Shown here: one piece after another, positions 39,268 to 46,085 of the stretch | Position numbering within the stretch: the stretch's first letter is position 1 | How the letters are laid out: each line of letters starts with the position of its first letter | Source of the DNA: Accumulibacter sp. | GTDB taxonomy: Bacteria; Pseudomonadota; Gammaproteobacteria; Burkholderiales; Rhodocyclaceae | DNA length: 46,085 nucleotides | Assembly: GCF_023806625.1 (NCBI RefSeq) | Contig: NZ_JAMTDX010000009.1 | Span: 1-46,085, forward strand | Direction of reading: 5' to 3' | Translations under genes and position numbers: made by a program | The notes under the pieces: model-generated | Told to the model about the DNA's origin: nothing | What the model saw: the letters and a program-made list of their open reading frames with translations, nothing else | Databases searched by the model: none

Positions 39268-40299
39268 TCAGGAACCGTGGATCAGCGCACGGAAGATCTG
39301 CAGAGAATCGGCCGGACGCATGCGCGCCTTGTTCTCGCCGCCATAGACGCTGCCGACTTTCTTCGCCGCGATACGTTCGAGGTTCTCGGAATAGGCTCTA
39401 GGCTGCAGCGGCAGATAGTTCGCTTCGACGACCAACTGCGACGCGTTCTTCATCGCGAAGTCGACGAAGTCCCTGACCGCCGGCTTTTCGAGCGACTTCT
39501 CGCTGACGTAGAGGAACAGCGGGCGCGACAGCGGCTGGTAGCGACCGCTGCGCACGTTGTCGACGCTCGGCAGGACGGCGGCCTCCTTGCCTTCGCTGAT
39601 CGCCACGGCCTTGAGTGCCTTCTGGTTCTCGACGTAGTAGTCGAGACTCAGGTAACCGATCGCGTCCTTGTCGGCAGCGACGCGCTGGGCAAGGACCCCG
39701 TGGTCCTCGGCGGTACTGACGTCGCTTCGGCTAGACCGCGGCGTCCCGACGATCACTTCGGTGAACGATTCGAAGCTTCCCGAGTCGGCGCCCGGCGCGT
39801 AGAGCTTGATCTTCTGCGCAGGCCAGGCCGGGTTGAGGTCCTTCCAGGTATTGACCTTGCCCTGCGCGCGAGGCTCCCAGAGACGTCTCAGCTCATCGAC
39901 GCTGAGGCTGCTCACGAAATCATTCTGCGGATTGACGATGACGGTCAGCGCGTCATAGGCGATCGGCAGTTCGTAGAAGCGGACGCCGGCCTTGCTGCAC
40001 TCGTCCATTTCCTTCTTGAGAATCGGCCGCGAGGCGCTGGCGATGTCCGTTTCGCCGCGGCAGAACTTGGCAAAGCCGCCATGAGTCCCCGAGACGCCGA
40101 TATTCACGTGCACCTCGTTGAGCTTGAAGCGCTGGAATTCCTGGGCGACGAGTTCGGTGATCGGATAAACGGTACTCGAGCCATCGATCCGGACGACCGG
40201 CGACGCAGCGAATGCCTGCGCGCTGAAGACCAGCGCAGCGGAGAGGGCGAGCGCCCTGAAGAGGGGGGCGGCGGGTCGATCGGACTGGCGGCTTTGCAT
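39268..40299 (-). CDS. pstS: Phosphate-binding protein PstS (copy 2)
   Basis: The protein has 343 residues from ATG 40299 with GGGAG upstream. A signal peptide ([20 protein letters not shown]) precedes [20 protein letters not shown] and [20 protein letters not shown]. It is the first gene of the pst run and directly follows the Pho box. Differences from copy 1 lie mostly outside the binding loops, so it may differ in affinity or expression level rather than ligand. Confidence 0.95.
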   Translation of the reverse strand: MQSRQSDRPAAPLFRALALSAALVFSAQAFAASPVVRIDGSSTVYPITELVAQEFQRFKLNEVHVNIGVSGTHGGFAKFCRGETDIASASRPILKKEMDECSKAGVRFYELPIAYDALTVIVNPQNDFVSSLSVDELRRLWEPRAQGKVNTWKDLNPAWPAQKIKLYAPGADSGSFESFTEVIVGTPRSSRSDVSTAEDHGVLAQRVAADKDAIGYLSLDYYVENQKALKAVAISEGKEAAVLPSVDNVRSGRYQPLSRPLFLYVSEKSLEKPAVRDFVDFAMKNASQLVVEANYLPLQPRAYSENLERIAAKKVGSVYGGENKARMRPADSLQIFRALIHGS

Positions 40300-40336
40300 G
40301 AGGCATCTCCCTGAGTGAATTGAAACGGCACACAGA

Positions 40337-40369
40337 TTGTCTGACGATCGTGTGACGACTTGATGACGA
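40337..40369 (-). promoter_or_regulatory. Pho box with three PhoB half-sites
   Basis: On the minus strand TCGTCAT, TCGTCAC and TCGTCAG occur at exact 11-bp spacing (each followed by a 4-bp spacer). This matches the PhoB direct-repeat architecture (7 bp + 4 bp). The site is 38 bp upstream of the pstS copy 2 start. It implies induction of the pst genes at low phosphate through PhoB. phoB/phoR are not in the window. Confidence 0.8.
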
Positions 40370-40493
40370 TTTCTGATCCGTGTTCCCGGGCGGGGAACCC
40401 GGCCGGTTGCGGGACGAATTGCGCGGCCTTTGGCGAGGGCCGATAATGGCGCGCCGCCAGCCGAGCCCGGCGGCGGCCAGCGGGAGACAGCGA

Positions 40494-41246
40494 ATGGATT
40501 TGTGGTCATGTCCGGCGGTGGTCACCGGGGCGGCATCCGGCCTCGGCGCCGAGACCGCGCGTTACCTCGTCGAGGCCGGTGCGCGGGTGACGGTGATCGA
40601 CATCGACGCCGACGGCGTGCGCCGTCTCGGCGCCGAGATCGGCGCGCACGCGATCCACTGCGACGTCGCCGATGCGCTCGCTGCCGAGCAGGCGCTGGCC
40701 AGCGCTCGCGCCAGGCACGGGGCGGCTCGGGTTCTCGTGCATTGCGTCGGTCGCGGTCACGCGCAGCCGATCGTCGCCGCCGACGGGCCGATGCCGCTCG
40801 ACCAGTTCCGGCAACTCGTCGAGGTGAACCTGATCTCGACCTTCAACATGCTGCGCCTCGCCGCCGCCGACATGGCTCGCCTGCAGCCGTTGGCCAACGG
40901 CGAACGCGGGGTGATCCTGTCGACGGCGTCGGTCGCCGCCTATGAAGGGCAGAGTGGCGAGGCGGCGTATTCCGCGTCGAAGGGCGGGGTGGTCAGCATG
41001 ATCCTGCCGGCGGCGCGCGAACTCGGGCCGCTGGGCATCCGCGTCGTCGGCATCGCTCCGGGCCTCTTCGGCACGCAGACGCTGTTCCACATGGAGAAGA
41101 ACCTCGACTCGCGCCTTGCGCACCAGATCCCCTTCCCGCACCGCTTTGGCGATCCGGCCGAGTTCGCGATGCTCGTCCTGCACGTGCTCAAGAACGTGAT
41201 GATCAACGGCAGCGTGCTGCGCCTCGACGGAGGCTACCACCGGTGA
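40494..41246 (+). CDS. SDR-family dehydrogenase (3-hydroxyacyl-CoA dehydrogenase-like)
   Basis: The protein has 250 residues from ATG 40494 (GGGAG upstream). The NAD-binding motif is VVTGAASGLGAETARYL with the acidic VIDIDADG end of strand 2, which favours NAD over NADP. The catalytic Ser is in ILSTASVAAYEG, and Tyr/Lys in AAYSASKGGV. The C-terminus VLRLDGGYHR is as in type-10 17-beta-hydroxysteroid/3-hydroxyacyl-CoA dehydrogenases. The stop overlaps the next gene's GTG. Confidence 0.9.
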   Translation: MDLWSCPAVVTGAASGLGAETARYLVEAGARVTVIDIDADGVRRLGAEIGAHAIHCDVADALAAEQALASARARHGAARVLVHCVGRGHAQPIVAADGPMPLDQFRQLVEVNLISTFNMLRLAAADMARLQPLANGERGVILSTASVAAYEGQSGEAAYSASKGGVVSMILPAARELGPLGIRVVGIAPGLFGTQTLFHMEKNLDSRLAHQIPFPHRFGDPAEFAMLVLHVLKNVMINGSVLRLDGGYHR

Positions 41247-42100
41247 CCGACACCGCACCGGTGAGCGAGTCCGAGGGAGTCGGGAGGACGATCGTCCTCT
41301 ACCTCGTCTCGCATGCCTCGGGCGAGATGATCGAAATGCTCGCGCGCAACGCGGTCACCCAGCTCTCCGGGGTCGAGGCGAGGCGGCGGATCTGGAAGAT
41401 GGTCCGCCACCTCGAGCAGATTCCCGAGATCCTCGGCGAACTGGCCAGCTGCCCCGGCTACGTCCTGCACAGCATCAGCCATACCGACATCCGCGAGGCG
41501 CTCGAGGACGGTTGCCGGCACCTCGGGTTGCCCTGCCAGTTCGCGCTCGAGCCGCTGCTCGGCCAACTCGCCGAGTATTCCGGGGCGGCGATCCGCAGCC
41601 ACAGCAGTTCGGGCGATGCGTTCGACGAAGACTACTATCGCCGCGTCGAGGCGATGAAATATACGCTGGCGCACGACGACGGGCTCGGCAGCGACGACCT
41701 CGACGGTGCCGACGTGATCGTCGTCGGCGTTTCGCGGGCGACGAAGACGCCGACCTGCATGTACCTCGCGTCGCGCGGGATCAAGGCGGCGAACGTGCCG
41801 CTGGTTCCGGGAGCGCCGTTGCCGTCGGGACTGCTGCGCGCGAACGGACCGCTGATCGTCGGGCTGACCGTGGACCCGGCGCGGCTGGCGATGATCCGCG
41901 CGGCGCGGCTGAGCGCACTCAGGGACGAGGCCAACGCCGACTACGCCGACCTCGACGCGCTGCGCAAGGAGGTGCTGGAAGCGCGTCGCCTGTTCGTACG
42001 CTGGGGTTGGCCGATGATCGACGCCAGCCACCGCTCGATCGAGCAGACCGCATCGATGATCATCGCGATGCTCAGGAAGCGTGCCGGCGACGCCCGCTGA
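41243..42100 (+). CDS. ppsR: PEP synthase regulatory protein (kinase/pyrophosphorylase)
   Basis: The protein has 285 residues with a GTG start overlapping the SDR stop (GTGA). The family's P-loop-like motif is VVGVSRATKTPTCMYLASRG, followed by KAANVPLVPGAPLP. It switches PEP synthase on and off by ADP-dependent phosphorylation and Pi-dependent dephosphorylation of a Thr. The ppsA gene is not in the window. The N-terminal YLVSHASGEMIEMLARNAV is also typical. Confidence 0.95.
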   Translation: MTDTAPVSESEGVGRTIVLYLVSHASGEMIEMLARNAVTQLSGVEARRRIWKMVRHLEQIPEILGELASCPGYVLHSISHTDIREALEDGCRHLGLPCQFALEPLLGQLAEYSGAAIRSHSSSGDAFDEDYYRRVEAMKYTLAHDDGLGSDDLDGADVIVVGVSRATKTPTCMYLASRGIKAANVPLVPGAPLPSGLLRANGPLIVGLTVDPARLAMIRAARLSALRDEANADYADLDALRKEVLEARRLFVRWGWPMIDASHRSIEQTASMIIAMLRKRAGDAR

Positions 42101-42117
42101 ACGGCGATCGTTCGCTC

Positions 42118-42438
42118 TCAGACGAGCAGCCGGTGGACGGCGAAAGCGGCGAGCCCGGCGGCGATGGTCAGCAGCAGCCTGCGCGTGGCGATTCCCGAAG
42201 CCAGCGCGACCAGAGCCGCGACGAGGTAAGCGTTGGCCAGCGAGAGATCCCACTGCCCGCGTGGTAGCAGCACCGCGGGAACGGTGATCGCGGTGAGCAC
42301 CGCCGGCGGGATGAACTTCAGCGACTCGGCGAGCCACGGCGCCATGCGGATGCGTCCGGCGACGCCGAAGAGCAGATAGCGGATGCCGAAGGTGACCGCG
42401 ACCATCCCGCCGATCATCCACGCTTCGCTGGTGCTCAT
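42118..42438 (-). CDS. azlD: AzlD-family branched-chain amino acid transport protein
   Basis: The protein has 106 residues with about four hydrophobic segments. [18 protein letters not shown] and [20 protein letters not shown] are the family's typical opening and FIPPAVL motif. It pairs with AzlC to export branched-chain amino acids. The start overlaps the azlC stop by 4 bp. Confidence 0.92.
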   Translation of the reverse strand: MSTSEAWMIGGMVAVTFGIRYLLFGVAGRIRMAPWLAESLKFIPPAVLTAITVPAVLLPRGQWDLSLANAYLVAALVALASGIATRRLLLTIAAGLAAFAVHRLLV

Positions 42439-43163
42439 CGCCGGTTCGCCTCGCGGCGTGCGCGCCCGGCGCGCTGGGCGGCGATCCCCGAGCCGACGCC
42501 GGCGAGCGTCGAGACGACGAGGCCGAGCCGGTACGGCAGATCGATGGTCAGCAGCGAGGCGATTCCCGCGGTTAGCGCGCAGACCACCGCCGGGCGGCTG
42601 CTCAGGAAAGGGATGACCATGCCGATGAAGGTCACCGGCATGGCCACGTCGAGGCCCCAGTCCTGCGCGTCGGGAAGGCGGTTGCCGAGCAGCAGGCCGG
42701 CCGCGCACCAGAACTGCCAATTGAGATACATGGCGATCGACGAACCCAACTGGTACCAGTGCTTGCACGGCGAAGCGTCGTCCTTCCCGTAGCGATGCAC
42801 GCTGACCGCGAAGGTCTCGTCGGTCAGCCAGAAGGCCAGCGGGATCCGCCAGCACTGCGGCAGGTCCTTGAGATGGGGGAGCAGCGTCGCGCTGTAGAGC
42901 AGGTGCCTGAGGTTGACGATCAGGGTCGTGAACACGATGATCGCCACCGGCGTCTGCGCGGCGACGAGGCCGACGGCGATGAACTGCGACGAGCCGGCGA
43001 AAACCAGCGCCGACATCGCCAGCGTGGCCACGGCCGACAGTCCGGAGCGCGCGGCGAGCGCGCCGTAGATCAGCGCGAAGGGCAGCGCGCCGAGGAGCAG
43101 CGGCAGCGTATCGCGCATTCCGGAGAGGAACTCGCGCTGGCGAAGGTCAGGCAAGCCGTCCAC
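42435..43163 (-). CDS. azlC: AzlC-family branched-chain amino acid permease
   Basis: The protein has 242 residues if it starts at GTG 43163, or 227 from ATG 43118. The family motif [20 protein letters not shown] lies between the two, which favours an upstream start. [32 protein letters not shown] and [15 protein letters not shown] are conserved. Membrane segments alternate with these loops. The larger open frame continuing to 43871 overlaps the cls gene and is not coding. It begins 26 bp after cls ends. Confidence 0.9.
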   Translation of the reverse strand: MDGLPDLRQREFLSGMRDTLPLLLGALPFALIYGALAARSGLSAVATLAMSALVFAGSSQFIAVGLVAAQTPVAIIVFTTLIVNLRHLLYSATLLPHLKDLPQCWRIPLAFWLTDETFAVSVHRYGKDDASPCKHWYQLGSSIAMYLNWQFWCAAGLLLGNRLPDAQDWGLDVAMPVTFIGMVIPFLSSRPAVVCALTAGIASLLTIDLPYRLGLVVSTLAGVGSGIAAQRAGRARREANRR

Positions 43164-43189
43164 TGGCGTGTCGTCGTTCGGCGAGGGGC

Positions 43190-44623
43190 TCAGAGCAGCG
43201 GACTCATCACCTGCACCGCATTCTCGACGAGACGCCGCCAGCGTGGCCGAGAATGCCAGTGTTCGACGTCGACCGGCTGCGATCGCGCCTCGTACTCGCG
43301 CTGCAGCCGGCGCACCTCGGCCGAGAAACGCTGGTCGTAGGCGATCAGCGAGATTTCGAAGTTGAGCTCGAAGCTGCGCAGATCCAGATTGACGGTTCCG
43401 AAGATCGTGATCTGCTCGTCGATGACCATACTCTTGGTATGCAGCAGGCCGTCGGTGAAGCGCAGGATCTCGATACCCACGGCGAGCAGGTCGTCGGTGT
43501 ACGAGTCGCTGGCGTAGCGCACGAGCACCGAGTCGATTCGCTTCGGGACGATCAGCACGACGCGCACGCCGCGAATCGCCGCCGAACGCAGTGCGCTGAG
43601 CAGCGGCTCGCTGGGCACGAAGTACGGGGTGGTCAGGACGATCTCGCTCCTCGCCGCATAGACTGCGGTGAGCAGAAGCGCCTCGATGTGCCGCGTCGAG
43701 GACTGCGGGCCAGAGGGGAAGATCTGGACGCGGCAGTTGTCGGTCAACGAGAGGATCGGCGGCTCGGGCGGCGCAAAATCGGCGCCGGTCTGCAGTGCGG
43801 TCAGCGACAGCGAGACGGCTTCGAGAGCCCACGCCGCCGGCCCTTCGATGCGCACCATCGCGTCGACCCACTCGCCGACCCCGGCGTCCTTTTTGAAGAA
43901 ACGGGGATCGGCGATGTTCATGCTGCCGGTGTAGGCGACCGAGCGGTCGATCACCGCGATCTTGCGATGGTCACGCAGATCGAGGCGAACGAACAGCGCG
44001 CGCAGCGGATTGACCGGCAGGACCTCGACGATCTCGACGCCGGCCGCGCGCAGACGCTCGATCGCCGGGCTCCGGAAAAACTCGCGGCTGCCCAGCGAGT
44101 CCATCAGCGCGCGACAGGAGACCCCGCGGAGGGCGGCGTCGACGAGCGCCGAGATGAGATCGTCGACGAATCCGCCCGGGCTCCAGATATAAAACTCGAG
44201 GTGCACGGACTGGCGGGAATTGTCGATGTCGGCGATCAGCGTGCGCATGATCGACTCGCTGTCGGTGAGCAGGCGCAGCCGGTGTCCGCCCATCAGCGGC
44301 AGGCCGGCGAGGCCGCTGGCCAGCCGGCTGACGCTCTCGGCGGCCGGGGTCAGCGTGCTCGCCGGGACGATGTCGGTCGCCGGGATGCCGCGCGCCCAGC
44401 ACAGGATCTGCGGCTGCAGGTTGATCGCCCGGCGCATCCACGTGCGGCCGAGCCGGCGCTCGCCGATCAGCAGGTAGGCGAGCGCGCCGATCGCCGGGAC
44501 GAGGATGACCAGCAGCAGCCAGGCGAGCGCAGTCCCGCGCGAACTGCGGCGGGAGAAGATGCGCAGCGAGACGACGACGGCGAGCAGGACATAGACGACC
44601 GACAGGAGGAAGCTCAGCGACAT
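43190..44623 (-). CDS. Cardiolipin synthase
   Basis: The protein has 477 residues. Two membrane segments occur at the N-terminus ([20 protein letters not shown] and [20 protein letters not shown]). Two HKD motifs follow: [19 protein letters not shown] and [20 protein letters not shown], as in phospholipase D-type cardiolipin synthases. It condenses two phosphatidylglycerol molecules (ClsA type) or PG with PE. The length and two TM segments favour the ClsA group. It heads the cls-azlC-azlD run. Confidence 0.93.
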   Translation of the reverse strand: MSLSFLLSVVYVLLAVVVSLRIFSRRSSRGTALAWLLLVILVPAIGALAYLLIGERRLGRTWMRRAINLQPQILCWARGIPATDIVPASTLTPAAESVSRLASGLAGLPLMGGHRLRLLTDSESIMRTLIADIDNSRQSVHLEFYIWSPGGFVDDLISALVDAALRGVSCRALMDSLGSREFFRSPAIERLRAAGVEIVEVLPVNPLRALFVRLDLRDHRKIAVIDRSVAYTGSMNIADPRFFKKDAGVGEWVDAMVRIEGPAAWALEAVSLSLTALQTGADFAPPEPPILSLTDNCRVQIFPSGPQSSTRHIEALLLTAVYAARSEIVLTTPYFVPSEPLLSALRSAAIRGVRVVLIVPKRIDSVLVRYASDSYTDDLLAVGIEILRFTDGLLHTKSMVIDEQITIFGTVNLDLRSFELNFEISLIAYDQRFSAEVRRLQREYEARSQPVDVEHWHSRPRWRRLVENAVQVMSPLL

Positions 44624-44703
44624 GGCCCCGAGTATGCCGCCGTGCGCGTGATCCGGTCAACGCGACGCCCGGCTACCCGAGCCGCTGCCGTTGTGCTAGC
44701 CTC

Positions 44704-44750
44704 GCCCGGCCCGGTATGCTGCCCGGCCCGGTACGCTGCCCGGCTTGGGC
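44704..44750. repeat. 17-bp tandem repeat
   Basis: Two consecutive 17-bp units (44704-44720, 44721-44737) differ at one position, followed by a partial third. They sit in the 205-bp spacer between cls and marC, before the marC start, with no known role. Confidence 0.75.
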
Positions 44751-44828
44751 GCAATCCGGCGCGGGCGTGCCTGCCCGGGGATTCTGAAAACCGCGTTGGC
44801 CAAGCCCGAGCTTCGAGGACTGCTGCGT

Positions 44829-45491
44829 ATGACTCCGACCCTGACCCTGTTCATCAGCCTGTTCACCACCCTGCTGGCGATCATCAATCCGCTCGAGGCC
44901 ATCCCCGTCTATCTGGGTCTGACCGACGGCCAGCCGGAGGCCGAGCAACGCCGCGTCGCCTGGCAGGCGTGCTGCTACGCGCTGCTGCTGAGCTTTTTCT
45001 TCCTGCTTTTCGGCACCGTGCTGCTGCGCGTCTTCGACGTGCCGCTGAGCATGGTGCGCGTCGTCGGCGGCGTGATCCTGACTCGTGTCGGTTTCGAACT
45101 GTTCAATCCACCGCCGACCGGCGGGATCATCCCCCGCGGCGACAGTGGCGACGCGAACGTCGCCTTCGTTCCGCTGGCCATGCCGATCATGTTCGGCCCG
45201 GGGGCGATCGCCACGCTGATCAGCATGGCCTCGACGATCAAGCAGTCGCCCGGCGAACTGACCCATTTCATCGCCGCCAGCGCGGCGATCGTCGCCTGCA
45301 TGGCCACCACCTACCTGTCGCTGATCTACGCCAAGCCGATCCTGCGCCGGATCGGCAAGCAGGGAATCGATGCCGCGACACGGATCGTCGGCTTCTTCGT
45401 CGCGGCGATGGGCATGGGCCTGATCTTCCACGGTGCCGTCGAGTTCCTCGAGCCCTACACGCTCGTCGGCCGGGCTGCGACCGGCGGCTGA
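44829..45491 (+). CDS. MarC-family integral membrane protein
   Basis: The protein has 220 residues from ATG 44829 (MTPTLTLFISLFTTLLAIIN) with six membrane segments. The family landmarks INPLEAIPVYL, VPLAMPIMFGPGAIATLI and RIVGFFVAAMGMGLIFHGAV are present. The function of the family is unsettled (formerly linked to multiple antibiotic resistance). The frame extends upstream to 44745 without family residues. The stop codon shares its last base with the MITE-like repeat. Confidence 0.93.
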   Translation: MTPTLTLFISLFTTLLAIINPLEAIPVYLGLTDGQPEAEQRRVAWQACCYALLLSFFFLLFGTVLLRVFDVPLSMVRVVGGVILTRVGFELFNPPPTGGIIPRGDSGDANVAFVPLAMPIMFGPGAIATLISMASTIKQSPGELTHFIAASAAIVACMATTYLSLIYAKPILRRIGKQGIDAATRIVGFFVAAMGMGLIFHGAVEFLEPYTLVGRAATGG

Positions 45492-45637
45492 GAGGTTGCG
45501 AAGAAATCGTCACGAGCAGGCCGACATGCCAGGCGCGAGCGAGCGAACGACGAGACATATCAGATAGATAGGCGAGGAGTGATCGAGTGAGCAACGCCGC
45601 AGACTGGCCGCGCAGTAGATTTACTCACAACCTCTGA
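45491..45637 (-). mobile_element. MITE-like 147-bp repeat, copy B (inverted)
   Basis: This is the reverse complement of the repeat at 27931-28076. Its ends (AGAGGTTGCGAAGAAATC and the complement of AGAGGTTGTGAGTAAATC) form a clearer terminal inverted repeat than in copy A. It abuts the marC stop codon and lies 175 bp before the small lipoprotein gene. Confidence 0.75.
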
Positions 45638-45812
45638 GCGGCGCGCCGCCAGGTCGCAGGCAGGCAACGGTGGCCGCCAGCGGGCTGTCGTGAATTGTCG
45701 GTTTTCTGTCTGCAAATGTCGATCGGCCGGGCGCACGCGCGGTTGATAATCGCGCGGCGGCCGGCGATCGCCGACGTTCGTACACTGACCATGGTCGATG
45801 GGAGATCGAAAG

Positions 45813-46067
45813 ATGAACAAAGGGAAATACTGGAGTCTGGTTCTGCCGGTCGGCGCGGCGCTGCTGACCGGCTGTGTGTCGCAGCAGACCTACGACCAGC
45901 AGGTCCAGCAGACGCAGACCGCGCTGGCGCTCGAGCGGCAGTATCAGGCGCTCAACCAGCAACTGCAGTCCGAGATTGCCGCCGATCAGGTGCAGATCCG
46001 GCAGCTCCAGGACAAGCTGGTGATCACTTTCGTCGACATGATTAGCCACAATGTTCAGCAAACCTGA
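45813..46067 (+). CDS. Small coiled-coil lipoprotein
   Basis: The protein has 84 residues from ATG 45813 with GGGAG upstream; an in-frame ATG at 45798 is less likely. The signal ends in the lipobox LLTGC (acylated Cys20). The rest is one Gln-rich helix (YDQQVQQTQTALALERQYQA, LQSEIAADQVQIRQLQDKL) likely to form a coiled coil, ending VDMISHNVQQT. It resembles the N-terminal part of OmpA-like lipoproteins but lacks the OmpA domain. It is complete within the window. Confidence 0.8.
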   Translation: MNKGKYWSLVLPVGAALLTGCVSQQTYDQQVQQTQTALALERQYQALNQQLQSEIAADQVQIRQLQDKLVITFVDMISHNVQQT

Positions 46068-46085
46068 TCACGCGCTCTGGCCGAG

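Overview
The window is high-GC DNA (about two-thirds G+C by eye) from a betaproteobacterium. The evidence is gene order: hda, an HAD phosphatase, pcnB, folK, a deoxynucleoside kinase, panB, panC and panD run together, divergent from purM, and uvrB is divergent from an aromatic/aspartate aminotransferase. The phosphate-uptake locus with two pstS genes, the heptad-repeat DUF3782-like gene and the general style would fit Rhodocyclales, for example a Candidatus Accumulibacter-like genome. That placement is an inference; no rRNA or tRNA gene was seen to test it.

Region by region. 1-2.5 kb: the start of a heptad-repeat coiled-coil gene (minus strand), then a compact cas2-cas1-cas2 adaptation module with no effector genes and no CRISPR array in the window, followed by a perfect 30-bp inverted repeat. 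2.6-7.5 kb: an MBOAT-like membrane protein, an LTA-synthase-like sulfatase and a NYN/LOTUS putative RNase. 7.6-14.2 kb (minus): pantothenate genes panD/C/B, a deoxynucleoside kinase, folK, pcnB, an HAD phosphatase and hda; a small proline-rich lipoprotein gene converges on folK. 14.4-15.4 kb: purM. 15.4-16.4 kb: a gene-poor kilobase holding a broken fragment of a formylglycine-generating-enzyme (FGE/C-type-lectin) C-terminus with a 75-nt T-free, A-rich AAC-codon stretch, which resembles a variable or template repeat of a diversity-generating retroelement (DGR). No reverse transcriptase is present in the window.

16.4-18.8 kb: an endonuclease/exonuclease/phosphatase protein and a class III cyclase-HDOD fusion. 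19.0-20.7 kb: a decayed molybdate locus, with modA frameshifted, modB internally deleted and 3'-truncated, modE internally deleted and modC absent. 20.8-29.4 kb: a class I glutamine amidotransferase, acnA, a small Cys-containing hypothetical with a well-formed promoter overlapped by palindromes, an isochorismatase-family hydrolase, uvrB, a MITE-like repeat and the aminotransferase. 29.5-34.8 kb: an AsmA-like inner-membrane protein, a cupin, a secreted beta-propeller protein and a GNAT acetyltransferase.

34.9-40.4 kb (minus): a complete high-affinity phosphate uptake locus, pstS2, a small RHH-like gene, pstS1, pstC, pstA and pstB, with three phased PhoB half-sites upstream of pstS2. 40.5-46.1 kb: an SDR dehydrogenase translationally coupled to the PEP-synthase regulator ppsR, an azlC-azlD exporter pair, cardiolipin synthase, a MarC-family protein, a second inverted copy of the MITE-like repeat abutting the marC stop, and a small coiled-coil lipoprotein.

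The most interesting items are the double-cas2 orphan adaptation module, the DGR-like FGE fragment, the eroded mod locus, the pair of MITE-like repeats, and the palindrome-covered promoter at 24.9 kb.
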